Below the pieces are notes generated by a model. It worked only from the letters and a program-made list of their open reading frames with translations, did no database searches and was not told the origin of the DNA. The position numbers and the translations under genes are program-made. DNA of 44,165 nt, from positions 1-44,165 of the forward strand of contig JAHBTW010000028.1 in NCBI GenBank assembly GCA_019638385.1. The letters are read 5' to 3'. Position 1 is the stretch's first letter, and every line of letters begins with the position of its first letter. This stretch comes from Saprospiraceae bacterium. GTDB taxonomy: Bacteria; Bacteroidota; Bacteroidia; Chitinophagales; Saprospiraceae. This document shows, piece after piece, positions 16,866 through 24,520 of this stretch.

Positions 16866-18548
16866 TTACCTTGCAAATGAGATTGCCCGCTTTTCGCGAA
16901 TGACCGTCACCTTGATCTGGCCGGGATACTGCATCTCGTTTTGTATTTTTTGAGAAATCATAAACGACAGTTCGTCAGCGTATTGGTCGCTCACTTTTTC
17001 GGCTTCCACGATGACGCGCAACTCGCGGCCGGCCTGCATGGCAAAGGCTTTGGAAACACCCTCGTGAGCCATGGCGAGGTCTTCGAGTTCGCCGATGCGC
17101 TTGAGATAGCTTTCCAGAATTTCGCGGCGGGCGCCGGGCCGTGCGCCGGAAATGGCATCGCAGGCCTGTACGATGGGCGAAATGATGTTGTTCATCTCAA
17201 TCTCGTCGTGGTGAGCGCCTACGGCGTTGACGATTGAGGCATGCTCTTTGAATTTTTCACAGAGTTTCATGCCGAGAATGGCGTGGGAGAGTTCGGTTTC
17301 TTCCTCGGCTACTTTTCCGATGTCGTGCAGCAGACCGGCGCGTTTGGCCATTTTTACCTGTTTGGGGTTGAGTCCCAATTCGGCGGCCATGGTGGCGCAG
17401 AGGTTGGCGGTTTCGATGGAGTGCTTGAGCAGGTTCTGTCCGTAAGAGGAGCGATAGCGCATCCGGCCTACCATGCGCACTAAGTTGGGGTCGAGGCCGT
17501 GCAGGTCAAGGTCTATGACGGTACGCTCCCCGATTTCGATGACCTGTTGATCCAGCTCTTTACGCACTTTGGCTACCACCTCTTCGATGCGGGCGGGGTG
17601 GATACGGCCATCGGCCACTAAGCGCTTGAGCGCCAGACGAGCCACCTCGCGGCGAATGGGGTCGAAGCTGGAAATGACAATGGCTTCGGGTGTGTCGTCC
17701 ACTACGATTTCGGCGCCGGTAGCGGCTTCGAGCGCGCGGATATTGCGGCCTTCGCGACCGATGATCTGGCCCTTGAGTTCGTCGGAGTCTAAGTTGAACA
17801 CCGATACGGTGTTTTCAATGGTGTATTCGGCGCACATCCGTTGGATGGTCTGAATGACGATTTTTTTGGCTTCTTTGCCGGCATTGGCCTGTGCCTGTTC
17901 GATGGATTCCCGGACGATGGACATGGCCTCCGTTTCCGATTTGGCGCGCACGGCTTCGAGGAGTTGCTCTTTGGCTTCCGATTCGTTCATGCGGGCCACA
18001 GATTCCAACTCTTTGATGCGGATTTCGTTGGCGGCATCGAGTTCCTCTTTGCGCTTGGCCACGATTTTGAGTTGTTTCTCCAAGCTCTCCCGGAGGTTGT
18101 TCATTTCGGTGTCTTTGGCTTCCAGATCGGCTTTTTGGGACTCGATCTGATCGATGCGCTCCTTGAATTTATCTTGCTTGACCTTGAGTTCTGCCTCCAG
18201 CGTTTTTACTTCCAGCTCGCGTTCTTTCATTTCCGCCGTGTGGGCGTTTCTCTCTTTGTCGAACTCCGATCTCAATTTTGTAAAGCGCTCTTGGGCCTCT
18301 TGAATTTTGCGTTGCTTGGTGCGTTCGTTGTTGATTTCGGCCTGAGAAATGAGCTTCTCTGCTCTCGTTTCGGCTTCTGTTACCAATCGCTTGGCACTGA
18401 GCTTAGCGTCTTGCAATTCGCGCTCTGCCAGGAGTTTTATTTCCTCCTGTCGTTTCTGGTCGGTTTTGCCTTTTTGCAATTTCAGTACAAAAAAACTCGC
18501 CACCGCGCCTGCTATGAGTCCTATGATTCCTCCGATTAACGGTTCCAT
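16866..18548 (-). CDS. rny: Ribonuclease Y
   Basis: RNase Y is a membrane-bound endoribonuclease that starts mRNA decay. The start at 18548 (MEPLIGGIIGLIAG) gives 560 residues with an N-terminal membrane helix (about 4-24); the longer open frame adds 32 residues with no family character. A long charged coiled coil (about 30-220) is followed by a KH domain with GREGR (about 264-268), and an HD domain with the metal pair His408-Asp409 in LLHDIGKVAEEE and the AHHDE motif at about 445-449. The C-terminal region is complete. It follows zapA after 137 bp on the same strand; that gap contains a possible structured leader. Confidence 0.97.
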   Translation of the reverse strand: MEPLIGGIIGLIAGAVASFFVLKLQKGKTDQKRQEEIKLLAERELQDAKLSAKRLVTEAETRAEKLISQAEINNERTKQRKIQEAQERFTKLRSEFDKERNAHTAEMKERELEVKTLEAELKVKQDKFKERIDQIESQKADLEAKDTEMNNLRESLEKQLKIVAKRKEELDAANEIRIKELESVARMNESEAKEQLLEAVRAKSETEAMSIVRESIEQAQANAGKEAKKIVIQTIQRMCAEYTIENTVSVFNLDSDELKGQIIGREGRNIRALEAATGAEIVVDDTPEAIVISSFDPIRREVARLALKRLVADGRIHPARIEEVVAKVRKELDQQVIEIGERTVIDLDLHGLDPNLVRMVGRMRYRSSYGQNLLKHSIETANLCATMAAELGLNPKQVKMAKRAGLLHDIGKVAEEETELSHAILGMKLCEKFKEHASIVNAVGAHHDEIEMNNIISPIVQACDAISGARPGARREILESYLKRIGELEDLAMAHEGVSKAFAMQAGRELRVIVEAEKVSDQYADELSFMISQKIQNEMQYPGQIKVTVIREKRAISFAR

Positions 18549-18604
18549 GTGTTGATGTTGGTGTTTAAGAATTATTGATCTCGCTTTTACTTTCCATACT
18601 ATTG

Positions 18605-18663
18605 GGCTGCCGGTTGCGCGTCTCATAAATGAGGGGTATCGCAACAGCTAAAGGCTTACAGCC
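18605..18663 (-). promoter_or_regulatory. Structured RNA leader candidate between zapA and rny
   Basis: Read on the minus strand, nested pairings are visible: GGCTG with CAGCC (18659-18663 with 18605-18609), GTTGCG with CGCAAC (18640-18645 with 18613-18618), and a CTCA/TGAG hairpin at the tip (18622-18633). A large one-sided bulge separates the two outer stems. It may regulate rny or be a small RNA. The gap is only 137 bp. Confidence 0.35.
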
Positions 18664-18685
18664 GGCCGGAGAGAGAAAAGTTAAA

Positions 18686-18988
18686 CTACTCGTCCACTAA
18701 GGCGTCGAGCAGGTCTTCCAATCTGGACAAGGAAGAGGCGAGATCGGGGTCTTGCGAAAACTCGTGAGAAGATTTATACAGATCTACTGCGTAAGTGAGC
18801 AGCGCCATTGCCAAGCAATCCTGCTTGTCTTTATTGGTATAGCTGAGCTGAAAGTGGTTTACTTTATCGTTGACCTCTTTCACAATTCTACGAATGACAA
18901 TTTCGTCGGTTACGCTGATTTTCAGGGGGTAGGGCCTTCCGGCCACATGCACGGTGATGCTTTTTATGTCTTCCCCTTGTTGTTCCAT
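18686..18988 (-). CDS. zapA: Cell division protein ZapA
   Basis: ZapA binds FtsZ and bundles its filaments at midcell. The 100-residue protein has the ZapA fold: an N-terminal beta hairpin (ITVHVAGRPYPLKISVTDE, about 9-27), then a helix (RRIVKEVNDKVNHFQLSY) and a long C-terminal helix (DCLAMALLTYAVDLYKSS...). I chose the start at 18988 because an extra 11 upstream residues in frame would overlap the preceding coding region and do not belong to the family. Its stop precedes rny by 137 bp, and it lies 5 bp downstream of the coiled-coil gene. Confidence 0.9.
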   Translation of the reverse strand: MEQQGEDIKSITVHVAGRPYPLKISVTDEIVIRRIVKEVNDKVNHFQLSYTNKDKQDCLAMALLTYAVDLYKSSHEFSQDPDLASSLSRLEDLLDALVDE

Positions 18989-18993
18989 GCGGC

Positions 18994-19296
18994 TTAATTG
19001 TTGCGCAACCAATCTATACACTTGTCAATTTCGGCAATATAATGCTCGATCTGTTGTTCCCTGAGTTTTTCCGCAAGCTCCGGTTGCGGGGTATCCCCCC
19101 CCTGCCCCTTTTGTCCTGCTTCCTCCGGTTTGGCGGCATGGGCTTTTTCCAGCGCGGCGGCGGCGGCAGCCAGCCGGTCGTTGAGTTCCCGGTTGGTTTG
19201 CTGTAAGGCGTTGTTTTCTGCGCGGAGCGTTTGCATAAGCTTGGCTACGGTTTGCAGTTTTTGCGCCATTTCGTTCACCCGTTCGGATAAAGTCAT
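18994..19296 (-). CDS. Coiled-coil protein upstream of zapA
   Basis: The 100-residue protein is almost wholly helical. Residues 1-50 form a heptad-rich coiled coil (MAQKLQTVAKLMQTLRAE...), then a low-complexity Ala/Gly/Gln linker, and a C-terminal helix (QQIEHYIAEIDKCIDWLRNN). I do not recognise a named family. Its place directly before zapA (5 bp apart) and after pheT (50 bp) suggests a helper of division, possibly like ZapB, which is also a small coiled coil; that is inference from size and position only. Confidence 0.7.
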   Translation of the reverse strand: MTLSERVNEMAQKLQTVAKLMQTLRAENNALQQTNRELNDRLAAAAAALEKAHAAKPEEAGQKGQGGDTPQPELAEKLREQQIEHYIAEIDKCIDWLRNN

Positions 19297-19346
19297 GCTT
19301 TCGTTTTGCGCATCCTTTTATGCGGAAACGCTATATTTTTTTGGAA

Positions 19347-21794
19347 TTAACGCCGGATCACGGCGCCGAGTTTTGTTTCGTATTCCCGGATGAGGTGATC
19401 CATTACTTTTTCCACTTCTTTGTCTTGCAGCGTTTTGGTCGGGTCTTCAAACAGGAAGCTCACCGCGCAGGATTTTTTGCCGGCGCCGACTGCTTGCTCC
19501 TGTTCATAGACATCGAACAAATTCACGTTTTTCAATAGTCCTTTGCCTGCTTTTCCGGCAATCGCGGCAATATCCGAAAACTTTACGGAACTTTCTACTA
19601 TCAATGCCAAGTCTCTTCGCACGGTCGGAAATTTGCTCACTTCCCGGTAGCCGATTTTCTGTTTGGCCACGGCATCGAGCAGGGCATCCCAGCGAATATC
19701 GGCAAAAAAAACCTCGCCACGAATGTCCATGGCCTTGCTCAGTGCGGGCGTCACTTTCCCTATTTCAGCCAGGATGCGTTCGCCCCGGTGGTATTTCACG
19801 CCGTAAGCGAAAGCCGGATCCGTTGCGGGCGATTCCTGATACCCGGTGCAGCCCAATCGCGCTAAAATGTTGACGCAGTAGGCTTTGAGGGTGTAGAAAT
19901 CGGCGCTGCGCTGCTCTTTTTCCAACCAGGACTCGGCGTTGCGTTGCCCGGTGACCAGCAGGCTGAGGTGCGCTTGTTCTGCGGTAGTGCCGGCCTTCAT
20001 GCGGTAAGTTTTTCCAAACTCAAACAGTTTGAGGTCGGTTTGCTGCCGGTTTTGGTTGTGAACCGCAGCCTCCAAAGCGCTGAAGAGCGTCGTGGGCCGC
20101 ATGATGTCTAAGTTGACATTGGAGGTATTGTTGATATACACCAATTCCTCGTCGGAAACGGCGGGCATGAGTTCTTTGTAATACTTCGACTCCGAAAGCG
20201 AAAGCGCCATCATTTCGTGGAAACCGGCTGCGGCCAGATAATCGCCGACGGCATTGCGCACCTGAAAAGGTTCGGGGCGGCGCGCTTCCACAGCGGCAGT
20301 GCGTATTTGCGCGGGGATGGGCACTTTGTTGAAGCCGTAAATGCGCAGTATTTCCTCAATGACATCGGCTTCGCGCAGCACATCCGATTTGTTGGTCGGT
20401 ACGGTCACGGTGAAAGTATCCGCCGTTTCGGCCACGCGGGGCATGTCCAACGCGTCGAGGATGGCGAAGAGTTCTTTTTTTGAAATATCAATGCCGATGA
20501 GACGGCTGACGTGATCGAAGCGGAGCGGTACCTGCCGGGGCTGTACGGGCGTTGGATAGATGTCTATGAGGTCGGAAGCGATGCGCCCGCCGCTGAGTTC
20601 GCAGATCAGTATGGCCGCCCGTTGGAGGGCATACACGGCGACGTTGGGGTCGCTGCCTTTTTCAAATACCTTGGCCGCTTCGGTGCGCAGGTTGTGGCGC
20701 ATACTGCTGCGGCGGATGTATTTGGGGTTGAAATGCGCCGATTCGAGGAAGATGTTCCGGGTACTGTCCTTCACGCCGGAGCGGATGCCGCCGAACACGC
20801 CGCCGATGCACATGGGGGCCGCGTTGCCGTCGCAAATCATGAGGTCCTCGGCGCTGAGTTTGCGCTCCGCTTCATCTAAGCTGAGGAAGGGCGTGCCTTC
20901 GGGCAGGGTGCGCACGATGACTTTGTGGCCGGCAATTTCATCATAGTCGAAAGCATGGAGCGGTTGCCCGAATTCGTGCAGGATGAAGTTGGTAGCATCC
21001 ACCACATTGTTGATGGAGCGAATACCGATGGATTGGAGCCGTTTTTTGAGCCAGTCGGGCGATTCGCCGACGGTGACGCCCTGTATGCAAACGCCGGCGT
21101 AGCGCGGGCAAGCATCGTAGTTGTCCACCTGCACTTCGATGGGCAACTCTCGGTTGGCCACTGTGAATCCTTCCACAGAGGGCAGTCGCAGTTCGCCGGA
21201 GTGTTGGTAGTTGATGCGGAGCGTAGCGGCGAGGTCGCGGGCCACGCCGATGTGGTTGGTGGCATCGGAGCGGTTGGGCGTGAGACCGATTTCATAAACC
21301 ACATCTTTTTCTATCTTAAAATACTCGGCCGCTGCCATGCCCACGGGCGTATCGGCGGGCAATACGAGAATACCACTGTGGTCTTCGCCGAGGCCGAGTT
21401 CGTCGGCTGCGCAGATCATACCTTCGGATTCTTCGCCGCGCACTTTGGCTTTTTTGATGTTGAGCGGTTCTTCGCTGCCAAGCGGGTACAGGGTCGTTCC
21501 CACGGTTGCGACGAGTACTTTTTGGCCGGCAGCCACATTGGGCGCGCCGCACACGATGCTCAGTTCGGCGTCGCCGCCTATGTCCACTTTAGTGAGGGAT
21601 AGCTTGTCGGCGTTGGGGTGTCTTTGGCAATCGGTGACCAAGCCGACGACTACGCCGCGCAGGCCGCCCTTCAGACTTTCCACTTCTTCCATGCCTTCGA
21701 GTTCGAGGCCCAGTTCGGTAAGGATTTCCCCGATGCGCGCGGGATCAAGGTGGATGTCTATGTATGTCTTAAGCCAGTTGAGGGATATTGTCAT
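19347..21794 (-). CDS. pheT: Phenylalanyl-tRNA synthetase beta subunit
   Basis: PheT pairs with PheS to charge tRNA-Phe. The 815-residue protein shows an N-terminal tRNA-binding OB domain (GLVTDCQRHPNADKLSLTKVDIG, about 50-72, with CAAD.LGLG later), the B3/B4 editing domain (VDATNFILHEFGQPLHAFDYD), B5 region, the inactive synthetase-like core, and a C-terminal anticodon-binding ferredoxin-like domain (SKFPTVRRDLALIVE). The length is normal. pheS is not in the window. The gene leads a run on the minus strand: pheT, coiled coil, zapA, rny. Confidence 0.97.
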   Translation of the reverse strand: MTISLNWLKTYIDIHLDPARIGEILTELGLELEGMEEVESLKGGLRGVVVGLVTDCQRHPNADKLSLTKVDIGGDAELSIVCGAPNVAAGQKVLVATVGTTLYPLGSEEPLNIKKAKVRGEESEGMICAADELGLGEDHSGILVLPADTPVGMAAAEYFKIEKDVVYEIGLTPNRSDATNHIGVARDLAATLRINYQHSGELRLPSVEGFTVANRELPIEVQVDNYDACPRYAGVCIQGVTVGESPDWLKKRLQSIGIRSINNVVDATNFILHEFGQPLHAFDYDEIAGHKVIVRTLPEGTPFLSLDEAERKLSAEDLMICDGNAAPMCIGGVFGGIRSGVKDSTRNIFLESAHFNPKYIRRSSMRHNLRTEAAKVFEKGSDPNVAVYALQRAAILICELSGGRIASDLIDIYPTPVQPRQVPLRFDHVSRLIGIDISKKELFAILDALDMPRVAETADTFTVTVPTNKSDVLREADVIEEILRIYGFNKVPIPAQIRTAAVEARRPEPFQVRNAVGDYLAAAGFHEMMALSLSESKYYKELMPAVSDEELVYINNTSNVNLDIMRPTTLFSALEAAVHNQNRQQTDLKLFEFGKTYRMKAGTTAEQAHLSLLVTGQRNAESWLEKEQRSADFYTLKAYCVNILARLGCTGYQESPATDPAFAYGVKYHRGERILAEIGKVTPALSKAMDIRGEVFFADIRWDALLDAVAKQKIGYREVSKFPTVRRDLALIVESSVKFSDIAAIAGKAGKGLLKNVNLFDVYEQEQAVGAGKKSCAVSFLFEDPTKTLQDKEVEKVMDHLIREYETKLGAVIRR

Positions 21795-21880
21795 GTTTGT
21801 TAGTCGGTTGTCAGTTGTCGGTTGTGAGTTGCTGCGTCCGCCGAACCACGCCTGTGGCGTGGAGGAGCGAAGGCGGGTTT

Positions 21881-21926
21881 ATGCTGAGCGCCTGTACCGA
21901 GCGAAGTCGAGGTGGAGTCGAAGCAT
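21881..21926. repeat. Nested constant-loop hairpin element
   Basis: The outer arms ATGCT (21881-21885) and AGCAT (21922-21926) enclose a split loop GAGCG / AGTCGA. Inside lies a second copy whose loop GAGCGAAGTCGA is intact (21899-21910) with arms CTGTACC / GGTGGAG. Single copies occur at 24777, 28046 and 28094. Confidence 0.65.
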
Positions 21927-22021
21927 TCGATATTCGTTACCCGGAACCCAAAAAAACCGGGCAAAGATATAGATTCGACAGCAAGCGATTTAAATCTTCT
22001 TAACTTTCGCGGAAAAAGGCC

Positions 22022-22678
22022 ATGAAAAAGAACCCGTTTTTACCTGCATTGATATTGGGCGTGGCGGTGGCGGTGTTGTCGGCGTTGTTTCCCGATGCGC
22101 CTATATTGGCGCTGGAGTTTGCGCGCGAAGCCGGGGATGTATTTCAGTTAGCGGGTTTCAGTACGGTAGGGGATGGCGGTCCAAACCCGGAGATTGTACA
22201 GGCCCTACGTGCCAATGTGGCGCACGACCATTGGTTTATCTTCGCGTATGTGCTGTTCCTGGCCTTGAGCTGCGCAGTCGTATGGCGGATCAGCCGTTCG
22301 TGGCCGGCCCTGGCGGGCTTGATATTGGCCCTGGCCGCCGGTGCATTCGATTTTGGCGAAAATCGGCAGATTCTGACCATACTCGAGCAGATGGATAAGA
22401 CCGATTTCAGCGCGGCGCTCGGCCGGCTTCAAGCCTTCACCTGGCTGAAGTGGGGGAGCATTGCATTAGTGTTTTGCGCCTTGGCGCCTTTTGTGTGGAC
22501 GCGCGGGTTCCGGGGCAAAGTGCTGGCGGTGGTAAGCGCGGTGACGGCCGCGACCGGTCTGGCGGCTTTCTTTCTGCAACAACTGCCGCTCAGCGTCGCG
22601 TTTGCTTATATGGTCACCGCGCTGTTTTTGTTGCTCTTTGTTTTTGAACTGTTTTTCAAACCCTCCACATGGAAATAA
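22022..22678 (+). CDS. Integral membrane protein of unknown function
   Basis: The 218-residue protein has about six hydrophobic segments: about residues 8-22, 70-90, 96-112, 142-162, 168-186 and 190-212. A polar loop (about 30-65) follows the first. I recognise no family. A possible -7 element (TAACTTTC, 22002-22009) lies just upstream. Its stop overlaps the start of the YdeI-like gene by 10 bp, so the two are probably one transcript, though the functions need not be related. Confidence 0.75.
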   Translation: MKKNPFLPALILGVAVAVLSALFPDAPILALEFAREAGDVFQLAGFSTVGDGGPNPEIVQALRANVAHDHWFIFAYVLFLALSCAVVWRISRSWPALAGLILALAAGAFDFGENRQILTILEQMDKTDFSAALGRLQAFTWLKWGSIALVFCALAPFVWTRGFRGKVLAVVSAVTAATGLAAFFLQQLPLSVAFAYMVTALFLLLFVFELFFKPSTWK

Positions 22679-23256
22679 CCGAAGTTTTTTACCCGCATCA
22701 TCGTGGGGAGTGGCGCGCTTGGTTGGAGACCCATCATACTGTGAAAACGGAAGTTTGGCTGCGCACTTTTCTCAAAGCTACCGGACAACCATCCCTGCCC
22801 TACGACGACATGGTAGAGGAATGCCTCTGCTTCGGCTGGATTGACGGTACCGCGAAAAAATACGACGACCACAGCACGGTGCGGCGCATCACACCCCGCC
22901 GCAAAAAGACTTTCCTCTCCGAACTCAACCGGCAACGGGTGTGGAAACTCCAACAACTCGGCCTCATGACGCCCGCCGGCATTGCGCCCATTGACGACCA
23001 GATCGGCTCGCCCGACGACCCGCTCCTCATCCCGGAATGGATACAGACGCAGTTGCAAGCCGCCTCGGTTTGGGAAACATTCGAAGCATTCCCGCATTTT
23101 TACAAAAGACTGAAAGTGTATTGGATAGATGAAGTAAAAGGCGATAGCCGCCGAGCCGAAGCGCAAAAACGATTGGATTATTTGATAAAAATGACCCGGC
23201 AAGGAAAAATGTACGGGACGAGGCCGTTGGAGGGGGTAGAACGTTTCCAGCTATGA
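22669..23256 (+). CDS. YdeI/OmpD-associated family protein
   Basis: The 195-residue cytoplasmic protein has the family signatures: an early EVFYPHHRGEWRAWLETHH, the YDDMVEECLCFGWIDG core (about residues 44-59) and RRITPRRKKTFLSELN. YdeI-like proteins are small and widespread; the role is poorly known (the E. coli name refers to an OmpD-linked resistance phenotype). The start at 22669 overlaps the previous gene by 10 bp, which suggests translational coupling. A hairpin with a T tract follows the stop. Confidence 0.85.
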   Translation: MEITEVFYPHHRGEWRAWLETHHTVKTEVWLRTFLKATGQPSLPYDDMVEECLCFGWIDGTAKKYDDHSTVRRITPRRKKTFLSELNRQRVWKLQQLGLMTPAGIAPIDDQIGSPDDPLLIPEWIQTQLQAASVWETFEAFPHFYKRLKVYWIDEVKGDSRRAEAQKRLDYLIKMTRQGKMYGTRPLEGVERFQL

Positions 23257-23299
23257 GCTTCGAGCCGCCAAACTCAAAGCTCAAAACTCGTAGCTTTTT
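23249..23299 (+). terminator. Hairpin and T tract after the YdeI-like gene
   Basis: AGCTATGAG (23249-23257) pairs with CTCGTAGCT (23287-23295), with further short pairings inside, followed by TTTT. It overlaps the YdeI stop and lies 6 bp before the convergent oadB stop. Confidence 0.55.
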
Positions 23300-23304
23300 C
23301 AGCC

Positions 23305-24516
23305 TCAGCCCAGCAACGCAATTAGCACCCCCGCCGCTACGGCAGAACCGATGACCCCGGAAATATTGCTCGACATGGCATATTGCAGCAGGTGATTTTG
23401 GGAGTCGTGTTTCAGCGCAATTTCATTGACTACCCGCGACGACATGGGCACAGCGCTCAGTCCAGAAGCGCCGATGAGCGGATTGATTTTCTTTTTTGCA
23501 AAAAAATTATACACTTTCACCGCCATGATGCCGCCCAGTATGGAAATGGAAAACGCCAGAAAACCGCCGGCTACAATTTGCAGGGTTTGCAGTTGCAAAA
23601 ACGTGGATGCGCCCATCGTAGCGCCGATGCACAAGCCGAGGAAAATGGTGGAGGCGTTGAGGATGGTTTCAGAAGCGGCTTGAAACAAGCGCCCGGTATC
23701 AGGGCCGATTTCTTTGATCAAATTGCCGAACAACAGCATCCCCACTAAGGGCGCCGCAGATGGCACGAGCAGCAATACCACCACCGTGACCACAATTGGG
23801 AAAAGAATCTTGACCGTTTTTAAATCCTTGATCTGCATCTTGTCGGGGTGTAGCCGGTCCTGCTCTTTCATGTTGATGCGCAGTTCTTTTTTCGTTATAG
23901 AAAACCGCACCACTAAAGGGATAATGACCGGCACTAAGGCCATGTACGAGTACGCGGCAATGGCAATAGGGCCGAGCAGGTGCGGCGCCAAAATGATAGA
24001 CGTGTAAATGGCCGTGGGGCCGTCGGCCCCACCGATGATGCCCAGTGCGGCAGCATCCTTGAGCGGGAATCCCATGAGCACCGCGCCGATCATGACGGTG
24101 AAAATGCCGATTTGGGCGGCAGCCCCAAAAAACGCGAGCCGCAGATTGCGCAGCATCGGCCCGAAATCGGTCATGGCGCCTACGCCCATAAAAATGAGCG
24201 GCGGCAGCAGTCCTGTTTTGATGAGGGCATAGTAGAGGTAGTTCATAATGCCGTATCTGGAGGCGATTTCCGGCAAGCTGAGCAGGCTGATACCGTTCTC
24301 CTCCGTGGCAGGTACCACAGCAAGATTGGCGCCGGGGAAGTTGGCCATCAGAATGCCGAATGCGATGGGCACGAGCAGCAGCGGTTCGTATTTTTTTTTG
24401 ATAGCGAGGTACAACAGTACAAAGCCGATGAGGAGCATGCCGAGCGTTTGCGGCTCCTGTATGAGTTCGTCTATGCCGGGCATCTGCAGGATGCGCTTCA
24501 GGTTTAACTGCTCCAT
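23305..24516 (-). CDS. oadB: Sodium-translocating decarboxylase, beta subunit (OadB/GcdB type)
   Basis: This membrane subunit decarboxylates carboxybiotin and drives Na+ export. The 403-residue protein has about ten hydrophobic segments and the conserved region GGADGPTAIYTSIILAPHLL (Asp165), which corresponds to the functionally important region IIIa Asp of the Klebsiella protein. Other conserved segments are MGVGAMTDFGP and the C-terminal SSRVVNEIALKHD...NISGVIGSA. The gene starts 4 bp after the oadA stop, in an oadG-oadA-oadB order. The substrate of the complex (oxaloacetate or methylmalonyl-CoA) cannot be told from this subunit. Confidence 0.95.
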   Translation of the reverse strand: MEQLNLKRILQMPGIDELIQEPQTLGMLLIGFVLLYLAIKKKYEPLLLVPIAFGILMANFPGANLAVVPATEENGISLLSLPEIASRYGIMNYLYYALIKTGLLPPLIFMGVGAMTDFGPMLRNLRLAFFGAAAQIGIFTVMIGAVLMGFPLKDAAALGIIGGADGPTAIYTSIILAPHLLGPIAIAAYSYMALVPVIIPLVVRFSITKKELRINMKEQDRLHPDKMQIKDLKTVKILFPIVVTVVVLLLVPSAAPLVGMLLFGNLIKEIGPDTGRLFQAASETILNASTIFLGLCIGATMGASTFLQLQTLQIVAGGFLAFSISILGGIMAVKVYNFFAKKKINPLIGASGLSAVPMSSRVVNEIALKHDSQNHLLQYAMSSNISGVIGSAVAAGVLIALLG

Positions 24517-24520
24517 GACC

